From SbD1 sp963757915 (GTDB lineage: Bacteria; Desulfobacterota; Syntrophobacteria; Syntrophobacterales; Syntrophobacteraceae), in NCBI GenBank assembly GCA_963757915.1, contig CAVWTD010000004.1, positions 62,001-126,000 on the forward strand: 64,000 bases of DNA. The letters are read 5' to 3'. A program made the position numbers and the translations under genes. Below are positions 8,669 through 18,571 of the stretch, one piece after another (within the stretch, counting starts at the first letter, position 1; each line of letters starts with the position of its first letter). The notes beneath the pieces were generated by a model that saw only the letters and a program-made list of their open reading frames with translations, made no database searches and was not told the origin of the DNA.

Positions 8669-9532
8669 CTAAATCCCGATCATCGCGTGTAGTGTAAAAA
8701 CGATGATCGATACCGCCAAACAGTAATAGCCAAAGACTTGCCATAAACCACGGTCAAGCCAGCGTGATAGCCACCTGAGCGCCAGGATTCCCGATGCAAA
8801 ACTAAAGAGCATTGCCAGGAAACTTGGATAGAAGAGGGTAAAAAGAGAGGAAGTTTGAGAGAGCGAAGCCGATTGCGCTTTCAGCAGGCGGATCACCTCG
8901 CGGGCGATAACCGGTGGCGTTAACACCACGGCAAGGGCGAAACTGAACTCTTCGACTCGCAGTTTGCCTATCCCCAGGGTCAATCCCATTGAAATTGTGG
9001 CGCCGGATCGGGAAAAGCCGCGGAAAGGAAGGCAAAGCCCCTGTATGGCGCCTATCCATGAAGATTCTTTGAAGCCCAGCTTTGATGTATCGCTCGATCT
9101 ATTCACTTTGACACCGGCATAAATGATGAACAAGCCCACCATAAACAGCGACACCGCGATCAGAGTCATGTTGCCGAAAAGGAGCTCAACCTCGGCGTTG
9201 GCAACATTCCGAAAGACAACCTTCTCGATCAGTGATTTTAGCAAAAGGCCTACTACGCCGGTAAATATTGTGGCTACGGCAACGAGCTTTGCAAACCTTA
9301 TAAACTCCTCACGCGAACTAAAATAATTTACTCTCCACGCCTTCCAAAAATAAAAAATCACTGCAAACATCGTACCTGTATGCAGCATTACCAGTAGAAG
9401 AGTCATCTCAGGACTAACGGGGTCAAGGCCCATTAATTTTTCGGCCATGATGACATGCGCGGAACTCGATACCGGCAAAAGCTCGGCAGCCCCCTGAACG
9501 ATAGCAAGAATCAAAATCTTAAGAAGCATCAT
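8669..9532 (-). CDS. uppP: Undecaprenyl-diphosphate phosphatase
   Basis: 287-residue integral membrane phosphatase that converts undecaprenyl diphosphate to undecaprenyl phosphate for peptidoglycan and O-antigen synthesis (UppP/BacA). Both family motifs are present: GAAELLPVSSSAHVIM near the N-terminus and GFSRSGATISMGLTLG in the middle. About eight hydrophobic segments. The ATG at 9532 is chosen because AGGGA precedes it; upstream residues of the longer frame are hydrophilic and not family-like. Followed closely by the DedA gene. Confidence 0.93.
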   Translation of the reverse strand: MMLLKILILAIVQGAAELLPVSSSAHVIMAEKLMGLDPVSPEMTLLLVMLHTGTMFAVIFYFWKAWRVNYFSSREEFIRFAKLVAVATIFTGVVGLLLKSLIEKVVFRNVANAEVELLFGNMTLIAVSLFMVGLFIIYAGVKVNRSSDTSKLGFKESSWIGAIQGLCLPFRGFSRSGATISMGLTLGIGKLRVEEFSFALAVVLTPPVIAREVIRLLKAQSASLSQTSSLFTLFYPSFLAMLFSFASGILALRWLSRWLDRGLWQVFGYYCLAVSIIVFTLHAMIGI

Positions 9533-9682
9533 TTTATGATCCCTGTGCTTAATTGCGCTTGTGTAAACCACCCGGCTCCGCCGGGGCGCTCCAGGAGTTT
9601 GACATTTCCGGGAGTGCAGCTATCGAGATTAATAAAAGCTTACGGAGAAGCGTCGTGCAAAATAAAGCGTCGTGCCGGCCAG

Positions 9683-10069
9683 TCAATCATACAACAGGGT
9701 TATTGCGCCTTCCTCAATTCGCATTGAACGGCACTTCGGACAACGAGCCGGCGCGTCGAGGGTATACTTTCCGCTACATCTGCATTTTCCGGCAATAGCT
9801 TCGACCCCTTTATGGTACTCTGCTTTGGATATCGGTTCAACTGGTGCATTCTTCCGGACGCTCCCGTCGTGCTCTGCACTCGCAACACAATAGGGTCCCG
9901 GAAGTCCCATCAAGTGGCGAAGGTGGATCTCTCCAAGGTCATTAAAGCCAATAGCCTTTGTCTTTCCACATTTGTCACACCGGACAAGGTGGAAGGAGAA
10001 CCCGCCGCCACGCTCCAGTGTGAATGTTCTACCACAATCGAGGCACTTAGCTGCAATTTGGTGTCCCAT
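9683..10069 (-). CDS. Zinc-ribbon-like hypothetical protein
   Basis: 128-residue protein with three Cys pairs: CLDC (9-12), CDKC (31-34) and CPKC (109-112), plus CRC in the C-terminal half. This pattern suggests two zinc ribbons, the last formed by CRCSG...CPKCRS. The second half (AGKCRCSGKYTLDAPARCPKC) resembles C-terminal ribbons that follow metal or nucleic-acid binding proteins. It ends 12 bp before nothing in its own direction but starts 12 bp after the deoxyribosyltransferase gene, so the two may be cotranscribed. Function unknown. Confidence 0.7.
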   Translation of the reverse strand: MGHQIAAKCLDCGRTFTLERGGGFSFHLVRCDKCGKTKAIGFNDLGEIHLRHLMGLPGPYCVASAEHDGSVRKNAPVEPISKAEYHKGVEAIAGKCRCSGKYTLDAPARCPKCRSMRIEEGAITLLYD

Positions 10070-10081
10070 AATCTTGGGCCT

Positions 10082-10591
10082 TCAAGCTACTTTTTCAGGT
10101 GATTGATCATCAATTGATTTTGTCTCCTGCCCGTTCGGCGAAAAGCCGGCAAGGATCGTTTCCACAAGCTCCTCCCGTGACTTCACAATCCGGTCACACG
10201 AACACTCGATCATGGCATTCACTACGGTGCCTTCACTTTCCCCCGCTCGCCTGAAATCAGTCCTGATCCCGATAATTTTCTGTCTGGGTGATATCTTCGC
10301 ATAAAAATACCCGATCTCCCATGCAGTCCCGTCATCCACCTGAGAGCCATCGAGCAAAGCTATTACAATATCGGCATTATCGAGATGAACTTTACAGCGG
10401 CAGAAGATTTCAAGTTTCGCCTTTACACCAAGCCGATCAATTTCGGATTGGGTGATGATCTCGTAGGGCCAGATTACGTTGACCTGCTTGCCCTGTGATT
10501 CAGCCGACTCTTCGAGTTCTTTCTTCACCTTCCGCATCCAGTCTCGTTCAGCTTCCGTGAATAAGGGTCCGGCAAGATAGATCTTCATCAT
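10082..10591 (-). CDS. Nucleoside 2-deoxyribosyltransferase family protein
   Basis: 169-residue enzyme of the NDT fold: N-terminal IYLAGPLFTEAERDWMRKV (the YLAGPLF strand-loop binds the nucleobase) and LDGSQVDDGTAWEIGYFYA, which contains the Asp and the catalytic Glu (W-E-x-G-Y). These enzymes exchange bases between deoxyribonucleosides or hydrolyse unusual deoxynucleotides (nucleotide pool cleaning). The start at 10591 follows GGGAGG. The C-terminal tail beyond residue 150 is not conserved. Confidence 0.87.
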   Translation of the reverse strand: MMKIYLAGPLFTEAERDWMRKVKKELEESAESQGKQVNVIWPYEIITQSEIDRLGVKAKLEIFCRCKVHLDNADIVIALLDGSQVDDGTAWEIGYFYAKISPRQKIIGIRTDFRRAGESEGTVVNAMIECSCDRIVKSREELVETILAGFSPNGQETKSIDDQSPEKVA

Positions 10592-10758
10592 ATAAACGCC
10601 TCCCAGGTTGATCGACGGCTCCGGAGTGAACTCATCTTCCTTCCAACTGGTAAATTACACGAATCTGGGGTAAAGAGTCTCCCCAATTTGAGTTAATTGA
10701 CCCCGTGAAGTATTTTTGCTCCAATTCTTTATAGAGTAAGGCCTTCGGAGGTAAGTTG

Positions 10759-12642
10759 TTGCCGTTATTATCAAAAGCACAAGCAGCAGCAGTTGAGCAT
10801 TTGGATGGACCGGCCCTCATTTGCTCCGGCGCAGGAGCGGGTAAGACCTCAACCATCGTTGCCAAATTTGAGTACCTGATCGGGGCCGGATACGACCCCA
10901 CGCGTATCCTCTGTATCACCTTTACCAACAAAGCAGCAAACGAGTTAAAAGATCGGCTCACAAAATCGACCGGACGATGGATCAAGGATTTCCCATGGGT
11001 CAGGACCTTTCATTCTTCGATGCTGCAAGTATTGAAAGCGCATGCAGGAGAGATCGGCTTCAAAAACCCGATCACCATTTACGATGGAACCGATCAGATC
11101 GGGCTCATCAAAAATATTCTGGAAAACAGTTTCAATATGGAGGGCAAGTACGCCAGAGCAATCAGGGCGCATGTCAGCAGAGCCAAGAATTCCCTCAAAC
11201 CGGATGCCTACATCCATTCCGTCAAAGAATTCAGAAAACTCGACTTCATCTTCGAGCATTACAACCAGAGGCTCAAAGAGTCGAACGCAATGGACTTTGA
11301 CGATATCCTGCTCCATGCCCGCAACCTGCTGAAAGGACAACCTCAAATTCGAACCGCCTACCAGGATTTGTTCCAATACATTCTTCTCGATGAGCACCAG
11401 GATTCCAATTCCATCCAGAACGCCATAATCAAACTCCTGGTAAAGAACGGCAACATCACCGTGGTGGGCGACTTTTCACAGTCCATCTACAGCTTCAGAG
11501 GGGCTGAGCCAAGCTATTTTGTCCAGTTTCCGACAGAATATGAAGGGACAAAAGTATTCCTGCTTGAGGAGAACTACCGTTCCACGGCACCGATTGTAGA
11601 GCTGGGCAATGAAATCATCAGTTTCAACAACGAAGAAATACCGAAGAAATGCTTCAGCACCAAACCCGGCAATACGCCCTCACTGAGAGGTTTTGATAAT
11701 TCGTACTTCGAAGCCAGGTGGGTGGCTGAGAAATGTCGGGCCTACCGCTATGACGGCCTTCCCTTCGAGCAGATGGCAGTCCTTTACAGGACAACCTTTA
11801 TCAGCCGAATCCTTGAGAAGGCATTCAACGAACTCGGAGTCCCGTACAAGCTCATCGGAGGGATCTCCTTCTTTGAGCGGCGGGAAATCAAAGACCTGAC
11901 AAGCTACCTTGCATGTGCGGTAAACACAAAGGACGATATAGCCTTTGAACGCGTCCTTAATGTTCCAAAGAGAGGGATTGGCAGGAAATCAATCCAGAAG
12001 ATCAGGGAGGTTGATCTTCCAGGCGCCTCTTTGATGGAGAAAAGTCCGGTCGCTATCCAGAAAAAAATCGGTCTTCAAAAAGTGGCCGGCGAGATAGGGA
12101 CGGTGCTGTTCATCCTTGACCGCATAAAAGATATGCCGCCCAAGCAAGCTCTGGAAGAGATCATCGACATCACTCATTACGAAAAGCACTTGGAGACCTA
12201 TGCCGGAGATGGCGATGAGGGCAGCCTCATATCTCGTCTGGAAAACATAAATGAGCTTCTCAGCATAGCCGAAGGCAGGGAAACGATAGAAGAGTTCCTG
12301 GAAGACTGCGCACTGCGTACCGAAGACGAAGATGACGATGAATCCGAAGATCGAGGAGTCCGCCTGTCTACGATCCATGCCGCCAAAGGTCTCGAGTTTT
12401 ATACGGTGTTTCTGGTCGCATGCGAAAATAACATTCTTCCCCATTGGCGGTCTGTTGATGAGGATAGGGGCAATTTCAACGGCGCCGGTGTTGAGGAAGA
12501 ACGAAGGCTGTTTTATGTTGCCTGCACCAGGGCCGAGCGCAACCTCCACATTTCCTATGCCAATACCCGGCAAAACAAATGGAGCGGGATCAGCCCTTTT
12601 TTGGAAGAGCTCTCAGACGAGCACTTGAATAGATTGGAATAA
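10759..12642 (+). CDS. UvrD/Rep-type ATP-dependent DNA helicase
   Basis: 627-residue superfamily 1A 3'-5' helicase. Motifs in order: Q/I region LSKAQAAAVEHLDG with Walker A GAGAGKTST, Ia TFTNKAANEL, II LLDEHQDSN (DEHQD where DEFQD/DEYQD is usual), III VVGDFSQSIYSFRGA, IV LEENYRS, V LSTIHAAKGLEF and VI RRLFYVACTRAERN. Shorter than UvrD/PcrA (about 720), lacking a long C-terminal tail. Two consecutive TTG codons follow GGAGGT; the second (10759) has the better spacing. Likely repair or replication restart helicase. Confidence 0.92.
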   Translation: MPLLSKAQAAAVEHLDGPALICSGAGAGKTSTIVAKFEYLIGAGYDPTRILCITFTNKAANELKDRLTKSTGRWIKDFPWVRTFHSSMLQVLKAHAGEIGFKNPITIYDGTDQIGLIKNILENSFNMEGKYARAIRAHVSRAKNSLKPDAYIHSVKEFRKLDFIFEHYNQRLKESNAMDFDDILLHARNLLKGQPQIRTAYQDLFQYILLDEHQDSNSIQNAIIKLLVKNGNITVVGDFSQSIYSFRGAEPSYFVQFPTEYEGTKVFLLEENYRSTAPIVELGNEIISFNNEEIPKKCFSTKPGNTPSLRGFDNSYFEARWVAEKCRAYRYDGLPFEQMAVLYRTTFISRILEKAFNELGVPYKLIGGISFFERREIKDLTSYLACAVNTKDDIAFERVLNVPKRGIGRKSIQKIREVDLPGASLMEKSPVAIQKKIGLQKVAGEIGTVLFILDRIKDMPPKQALEEIIDITHYEKHLETYAGDGDEGSLISRLENINELLSIAEGRETIEEFLEDCALRTEDEDDDESEDRGVRLSTIHAAKGLEFYTVFLVACENNILPHWRSVDEDRGNFNGAGVEEERRLFYVACTRAERNLHISYANTRQNKWSGISPFLEELSDEHLNRLE

Positions 12643-12650
12643 ACGCAATT

Positions 12651-13736
12651 CTATCTAGGGTTTTTTATTTCCTCAGGCAACATTTGAAGACCAAGCTCAT
12701 CGGCCAAAATATTAACGAAATCAGGGGAATAAGAACTATTCAGCGCCGTTAAACGTTTGTCTCTCGGTATGCCTCGGAATTTTGCCGATATTTCCTTGTA
12801 CCGTTCAAATTTGTCATAAGCAGCCGTGGGATTTTCTTGGACCCATTGTTCAAACTTTTTGGCCACGGTGCGGAGTTCGTTTCCAGTCTGTCCCTGAATT
12901 GCGAAAAATACGTCATTGTGTTGCTTTGCCAGTTGCCGAATATAGTTAAACCATTCGGTAAGATCTTTGATGTGCTCGTCCCTCCCTGTTGCCTTGTCCG
13001 AATTTGCTTCATTCTCCAGCAGGTCTGATGACAGTTTTAGTATGAGGAGCATTCGATGATGGGCAATTTTTTTGACGCTTGTCAAGATAATTCCAAGAGA
13101 ATCCTGGAGATCTTTGATTGCATTGTCAGTTACGGTTTTGAACCGTATCGACTCAGCCACTGTCCGACTTGAATTAAAGATAACATTGAGAAGGTGTACG
13201 AATATATTTTGTTCCTCAATCGATATATTCGGGAATGCGAAGTACCAATCGTTTACAATGTCTTCTCCTGAAATAATCATCCGATCGATTGATTTTAATA
13301 ACTCCTCGATATCCGGTGCGTTGACACCAGCCGTTTTGTAGAATCTTATATCAATAGCAATGTTATATATTTCACCCCATAATTTGGCGGTTTTGGAAAT
13401 GACCGCCTTACGTTCCGCCTTTCTTTCCTGTTTTACTCGCTGTTCTTGTCGCTTGCGGGTCTCCTCTTCCGCACGACGGCGGTCTTCTAAATTTTTGGCG
13501 GCGGTATCCGCAAGTTTAGATTTACTCTCAAGATAGAAGAGGATTATCGGAAGCAGCAGGCTTGCCGAGATCACCTTGCACACCCCGGAGCTCGCATACG
13601 TCCACAGTTGTAACCATAACTTCTCTTCAGGGTGCGAAAAATAATAAACGCCGAAGGCGATCACGTTCAGGATTATCAGCATAGAAAAAAGAGAACAAAG
13701 CACCGTGCATATCTTGTTGTTCTTCTCATTACTCAT
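12651..13736 (-). CDS. Membrane-anchored coiled-coil protein of unknown function
   Basis: 361 residues. Two transmembrane segments (ICTVLCSLFSMLIILNVIAF; VISASLLLPIILFYLES) are followed by a charged coiled coil (RRRAEEETRKRQEQRVKQERK) and a 250-residue helical cytoplasmic domain. ATG at 13736 is preferred over 13751 because GGGAAAGAG precedes it. Converges with the helicase gene (8 bp between stops). The plan resembles helical membrane-anchored proteins of defence or stress loci, but I recognise no family. Confidence 0.65.
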   Translation of the reverse strand: MSNEKNNKICTVLCSLFSMLIILNVIAFGVYYFSHPEEKLWLQLWTYASSGVCKVISASLLLPIILFYLESKSKLADTAAKNLEDRRRAEEETRKRQEQRVKQERKAERKAVISKTAKLWGEIYNIAIDIRFYKTAGVNAPDIEELLKSIDRMIISGEDIVNDWYFAFPNISIEEQNIFVHLLNVIFNSSRTVAESIRFKTVTDNAIKDLQDSLGIILTSVKKIAHHRMLLILKLSSDLLENEANSDKATGRDEHIKDLTEWFNYIRQLAKQHNDVFFAIQGQTGNELRTVAKKFEQWVQENPTAAYDKFERYKEISAKFRGIPRDKRLTALNSSYSPDFVNILADELGLQMLPEEIKNPR

Positions 13737-14003
13737 ACTGCTCTTTCCCATGAGATGTTTTATTCACTAAGAAGTATGCTCTCCACCCGGGGAAATCCCT
13801 ACTCGTTGCTCAAGAGCCGAAATACTCTGCCTTAACCGGAATAATGCATCAAGTTGCACGCCATACATCCGTACCACATTTTCGGGCTGGATTTTGCCCT
13901 GAAAACTCTTGGCACGACCCCAAAGCCCGCAAAAACCATACGATTTCCGAATTGAACATGCAAGTGATATGTCAATGATACTGGTTTTTGCGTTTCAGCC
14001 GAA

Positions 14004-14543
14004 TTATGCCTTTTTCTTCCGAAGTATCGTCCGATTCGGTTTGCCGGCCGTCACTGTCTCGGTTGCCGATTTAGTGGACGGTTGGGGTTTCTTCTGCCTT
14101 CTCGCCTCAAGATATTTCTGCAGCTTTTCGGGCAACCCCCTCTTCTTCGCTGCTTTGCTTCTGGCTTTGGTCAATGACTTTGCCGCCAGAGGAGTCATCA
14201 TCGTGAATCCGTATTTCTTCCTGTACTCCTTCTGGTTCATGCCATGGGAGACGAGATGCTTCGACGAGAGCTGCCTCATCTCAGCGCCGCATTCGAGACA
14301 GATTACTTTGTCGTTTTGGATGGAATTTGCCGGGCTGAGCACGGGTTTCTCTTCTGTTGGCGCCTCTCCGGCTACTTCGGCAGCCGGAGCCAACTCAATT
14401 CCTCCAGCCTCAGCTTTTTGCATTTCCTGGAGCGTGCTGAAAACCTGCCGGAGGGATGATGCAATCTCAGCTGCCGTCATTGATGTTAAGGAAACTTGTG
14501 TCTGGACGATTTCTGATGCGATCTCGATGAGTTTTTTGGACAT
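14004..14543 (-). CDS. MucR/Ros family transcriptional regulator
   Basis: 179 residues. The central segment VICLECGAEMRQLSSKHLVSHGMNQKEYRKKYGF is the Ros/MucR zinc finger (C-x2-C ... H-x3-H) with its characteristic LxxHL...G tail. The N-terminal helix (EIASEIVQTQVSLTSM) is the oligomerisation part of MucR proteins. The C-terminal extension is Lys/Arg rich (KARSKAAKKRGLPEKL, ILRKKKA), longer than in alphaproteobacterial MucR. Such proteins act as DNA-binding, often nucleoid-like regulators. Target genes unknown. Confidence 0.87.
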   Translation of the reverse strand: MSKKLIEIASEIVQTQVSLTSMTAAEIASSLRQVFSTLQEMQKAEAGGIELAPAAEVAGEAPTEEKPVLSPANSIQNDKVICLECGAEMRQLSSKHLVSHGMNQKEYRKKYGFTMMTPLAAKSLTKARSKAAKKRGLPEKLQKYLEARRQKKPQPSTKSATETVTAGKPNRTILRKKKA

Positions 14544-15156
14544 TGGAAATCCTTATCTGAGAAATAACCGAAAAGTTAAAAATACCCATGATAAAAGGCT
14601 ATTCTAGATAACTGCAACATAAAAGCAATTTGTATTTGCCTCTTGCATCCTGCTTCGCTCGCAAAAATTGAGAGTTCTTTGGCCGCTGATGTTTACAAGG
14701 CGGGTCGATTCTGCAATGACTTATGAATTAAATTGGCGATTTAAGAATTTTGACACAGAGCAAGCATAGGTGTATCGCAAAATTTAAGTAGGAAGCATCA
14801 TTTCGGTGTATGGAAGATGTCTGGCCTGGTGAGTCTGCGCGAAGAGATAAAAAACTGAGGATCCTTGTTGAAGCTGACCAATTTGAGATCATTGGCAGAA
14901 GACGGTATGATGGATCAGATGCGTGCGACCCGGAAGGGCAGCCTACGAAGGTTTGCAAATGTGATGGACATGGAAAGGTTGATTGCGCCCTCGTAAAGTT
15001 AATGTTCAAGAGGGAGACATTAACTTTAGCAAAAAAACAATTTCTCCGGCGACCCAGAAGGAATAATGCACCATTAACTGCCTGCCCCTGTCAAAAAACC
15101 GGCGGTTCAACGGGGAGTCTTTGAGTGATATCAAGGATATATGACAGGCATGGATT
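14544..15156. other. Interval without a recognised gene
   Basis: A 104-codon plus-strand frame (14810-15124) and a 93-codon minus frame overlap each other; neither has a ribosome site or domain, so I call neither. The stretch holds the promoter region of the divergent MucR-type gene and possibly of the methyltransferase gene. Confidence 0.4.
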
Positions 15157-16563
15157 ATGCTACTTCTCACAGTGGTAAATAGTGACTATCGCTGTGGAGC
15201 AAATGTGAGACCGGAACTGGATCAATTATATGGATTTCTAAATAAAATCAGAGACCTGCTGCTCAAGGCAGGGTCAGAGTCCCATACCGGCATCAAGTAT
15301 CAGGAGGCGATTGCCCGATTTGTATTGGAGAACGACCAGCATGGTGGGCCGATAATCGAGGTGGGATGTCACAGAGGAGGACTGACGGCCCAACTCGCCT
15401 TCATGGCCAAAGTAGTCGGCACTCACCTGTTCGTCGTCGAATTTTCACAAGCGGCGCTATCACACGCACAGTCTCTCCTTGAGAAATTGAGCCTTAACAC
15501 GCACACTTCCTATCATCAGGGCACATTGGAAACCTTTGCCGGTGATACTCGTCTTGATAAAAAGCCGCTGCTGCTAGCCATTAACGGCCATCATCGATAT
15601 GGTAAGATTGTTGAGGACATAAGATTCGTTCAGAGGCTGAACCGGATACCGTATGCGGTGGCTGTCCACGGCTTCAGCCTGAGAAATGCCGGCGCCAATG
15701 AGGCCTTTGTGGAAAAAGCTATTTATGACAACTTTGGGGAGACGGTAAATCTAATCAGGGTCGGCGAACAGGCAGACCGAGCCCGGGACATACCAAAACA
15801 GGAAAGCCTCGATCCGGGTGGATCACTGTATTGGGAAGAGCACGGTTCAGAAGGTGTGATCCTGTTTCCGCCAGAGCCTTTGCCGGGGGGGTCCCAAAGT
15901 ATTGCGGGAGGCCTGAATCCGTCAGATATTGAAAATGCCCCCGTTGGACCCGAGGCGAGAAAAACTCATCTGAAAAGGTTTAAGGACGGTTTTTATGAAC
16001 GATACATGACCGGCACCGGACTGGACATCGGCTATTCGGGTGGTGTCGAGGGAGCCGTACCGATTCTTCCCGGCGCGGTAGGCGTCGGTCTGGATTATCC
16101 GGGATACGACGGAAAGACATTGCCGTTTCCCGACAATTCTCAGGATTATATTTTTGCTTGCCATGTCCTGGAACACATGCCGGACTACAGGCACACAATC
16201 AGAGATTGGCATAGAGTCATAAAATCAGGAGGGCACATAGTCGTTATTGTCCCACACCAATTTTTGTATGAAAAGAGGACGTGCCTTCCTTCAGCATGGA
16301 ACCCCGATCACAAAAGGTTCTACACGCCGGGATCTTTGCTTAAGGAAATCGAGGAATCCCTTTCTCCAAATACCTATAGAATAGTTCATCTAAGAGATAA
16401 TGACGATGGATTTATATATGACATACCGCCGGAGAGGCACTCGAGCGGATGCTATGAGATCGAGTGTGTCATCAGGAAGATAGCTGCACCCGCGTGGCGG
16501 TGTTCCCGGTGCCGCCCGCAAATCCCGGATTGCTCCACCCGATTAAACCTACAGGAAAAATAG
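15157..16563 (+). CDS. Two-domain class I SAM-dependent methyltransferase
   Basis: 468 residues with two nucleotide-binding modules. The N-terminal half has GGPIIEVGCHRGGLTAQLAF (about residues 63-80). The C-terminal half has a methyltransferase type-11 core: GTGLDIGYSGG, then LPFPDNSQDYIFACHVLEHM and HRVIKSGGHIVVIVP. Tandem methyltransferase domains of this kind occur in cell-surface glycan and secondary-metabolite loci; no such cluster is seen around it. Start uncertain: the ATG at 15157 has no strong ribosome site. The last residues (WRCSRCRPQIPDC) form an extra Cys-rich tail. Confidence 0.75.
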   Translation: MLLLTVVNSDYRCGANVRPELDQLYGFLNKIRDLLLKAGSESHTGIKYQEAIARFVLENDQHGGPIIEVGCHRGGLTAQLAFMAKVVGTHLFVVEFSQAALSHAQSLLEKLSLNTHTSYHQGTLETFAGDTRLDKKPLLLAINGHHRYGKIVEDIRFVQRLNRIPYAVAVHGFSLRNAGANEAFVEKAIYDNFGETVNLIRVGEQADRARDIPKQESLDPGGSLYWEEHGSEGVILFPPEPLPGGSQSIAGGLNPSDIENAPVGPEARKTHLKRFKDGFYERYMTGTGLDIGYSGGVEGAVPILPGAVGVGLDYPGYDGKTLPFPDNSQDYIFACHVLEHMPDYRHTIRDWHRVIKSGGHIVVIVPHQFLYEKRTCLPSAWNPDHKRFYTPGSLLKEIEESLSPNTYRIVHLRDNDDGFIYDIPPERHSSGCYEIECVIRKIAAPAWRCSRCRPQIPDCSTRLNLQEK

Positions 16564-16573
16564 ACATCTGTAC

Positions 16574-18554
16574 CTATCTGTATCCATCCGCGGCTAACTC
16601 GCCTACCTGCCTGCCGGCCTCCGGCCTCCGTTCCAACCTCCTCTTGAGCCTTGGGAACTGATCGAGGTCCGTATGGGGAAGGAACAGAGCGGCAATGTAA
16701 TGAGCCATAAAGGATGGCGTCTGTGAGAGTTCGAAGTTCGTCATCTTTTTCATTACATTGACGACGTCTTTTCTGATCCGGTTGGTCAATGCACACATTC
16801 TTGCGCCGAGAAGCGAACCGTTCCCGATGTATGTTATTTTGTCCGGATCTATTTCAGGAAGCAGCCCTATGGTCATGGCCATTTCGATGTCAACGTGGCT
16901 GCCGAACCCGCCTGCCAGTATTATTCTGTCAAGGTCCGCGATTTTGAGGCCCACCGCCTCGAGCAGGGTCTGGCACCCGCTGTAGATGGCTCCTTTTGCG
17001 CGGATGAGGTTCCCGATATCGGTTTCGGTAATGACGATGTCCCTTCCAATTTGAGTCTTTTCTTTCCGAGCCAGTATGTATTCATAAACGCCGTCCACTT
17101 CCCTGAGCCTGTATGATTTCAGGTTGCGGTTGAATTTCCCGAGGTTGTCGATAATTCCCGCTTCGAAAAGCCTCGCCACAATATTGATCAGGCCGGACCC
17201 GCATATGCCCCTGGGCCTCACGTCCCCCACTGTCAGGATCATTGGCTCCAGGGTATGCGGATCGACCGAGAAATCCTCGATTGCCCCCCGCTCGGCGCGC
17301 ATGCCGAACTGGACGCCCCCGCCTTCGAAAGCCGGTCCGGCCGAACAAGCGGCGCAGGTAAGCCAATCCCTGTTGCCGATCACGACCTCGGCGTTTGTGC
17401 CTATGTCTATGAAAAGCGAGAGCTGATCGGAAAGATGTATTCCCGAACCCATCACACCGGCGACGATGTCCCCGCCGATGAAGCTGGAAATGGAAGGATA
17501 GACGAGGGCGGTCGCATGGTCGACCAGGTTGATCCCCAGATCGACGGCCCGTATGGACGGATAAATGGTGGATGCCGGCACGTAGGGATGCCGCCTGATG
17601 TACCTGGGGTCGATTTGCAGAAGGATCTGCGTCATCGTGGTATTGCCTGCAAACGTGATCGTAGAGACCTCGCTGGCGATCGACCCGGGAGATCTCAATT
17701 ACCTGGTCGATTATCCTGTTTATGGTCCGGATGACGACATCGTGCAGGGTATCGAGCCCCCCCGGCTTTTCCGCGTATATGATCCTCGAGATAATGTCTT
17801 CGCCGTAACTGATCTGGCCGTTGAAGTCTCCATGCTCGGCAAGCACGCTTCCCGTAATGAGATCGATCAGTTGTCCGTAAACGGTCGTAGTGCCGATATC
17901 GACGGCTAACGCAAAATTTCTGCCGGTGGTGTCTCCGGGTTCTACGTCGATGATATGACTTTTTCCGCCTTCGAAAACAGGCCGGGCGAGGGTCACGGTA
18001 ACCTTGAAGCCTGCTTCCCGCAATGTCCCCGGAATCTTGCGAATGACCGGAAGCCGCACCACCAGCCTGTGTTCATCGTGTTTATGCCTGAGAAAACCGA
18101 CAAGACGCGACGTATCGGCGAGGTTGTCGGCGGTTGTCGGCTCAGGCAGTTCAAGGTACCTTTTCTCAACAGGGGGTATAAATAGACCCTTGCTCTTCAG
18201 GTCTTCCAGGTTCATCTGCTGGATTCGGGCGGTGCGCCTGGGGGGGACCCGGTTCAAAACACTCGCGTCGATTTCCGATTCGACCGGGACGCGAACGATC
18301 AGGTCGCTTTTGATTCGGCTCCGGCAGGCAAGCCTGTAACCTGCAGCGATGTCCTCCTTGCTCAGACTCTCCGAGATACCATCCTCTATATCTCCTTTTT
18401 CGATTATTATCCGGCACTTCCCGCACAACCCCTCCCCACCGCAAGAGGCGTTCACGTGAACGCCGGCCTCCATGGCGGCGTGGAGGACACTCATGGAATC
18501 GGCACAGGTAATTTCCTTGCCGTGGGGCAGGAATTTGATTTTATGAGTTTTCAT
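16574..18554 (-). pseudogene. Corrinoid-activating ASKHA/ferredoxin protein (RACE/DUF4445), one frameshift
   Basis: Reading across one frameshift near 17680 gives a 659-residue protein. N-terminal [2Fe-2S] ferredoxin domain (C-x5-C-x2-C in ASCGGEGLCGKCR and a fourth Cys in RLACRS), a linker, then an ASKHA ATPase domain (ALAVDIGTTTVYGQLID; SLFIDIGTNAEVVIG; IILAGGFGSHVDIEMAM). This is the reductive activator family (RACE, COG3894) that uses ATP to re-reduce inactive cob(II)amide proteins of methyltransferase systems. The frame breaks between ISRVDR and SEVSTITFAGN; total length is 3n+1, so a single extra base would explain it. Lies 17 bp after alr on the same strand. No corrinoid methyltransferase is nearby. 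Confidence 0.83.
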
Positions 18555-18571
18555 TTCGAGTTATCCGCTCC

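Noticed and set aside
12651..13736. Abi-like toxin partner of the helicase
   Set aside because: No catalytic motif; convergent, not cotranscribed with the helicase.
14810..15124. 104-codon plus-strand open frame between mucR-like and methyltransferase genes
   Set aside because: Opposite frame is equally open, no ribosome site and no family resemblance.
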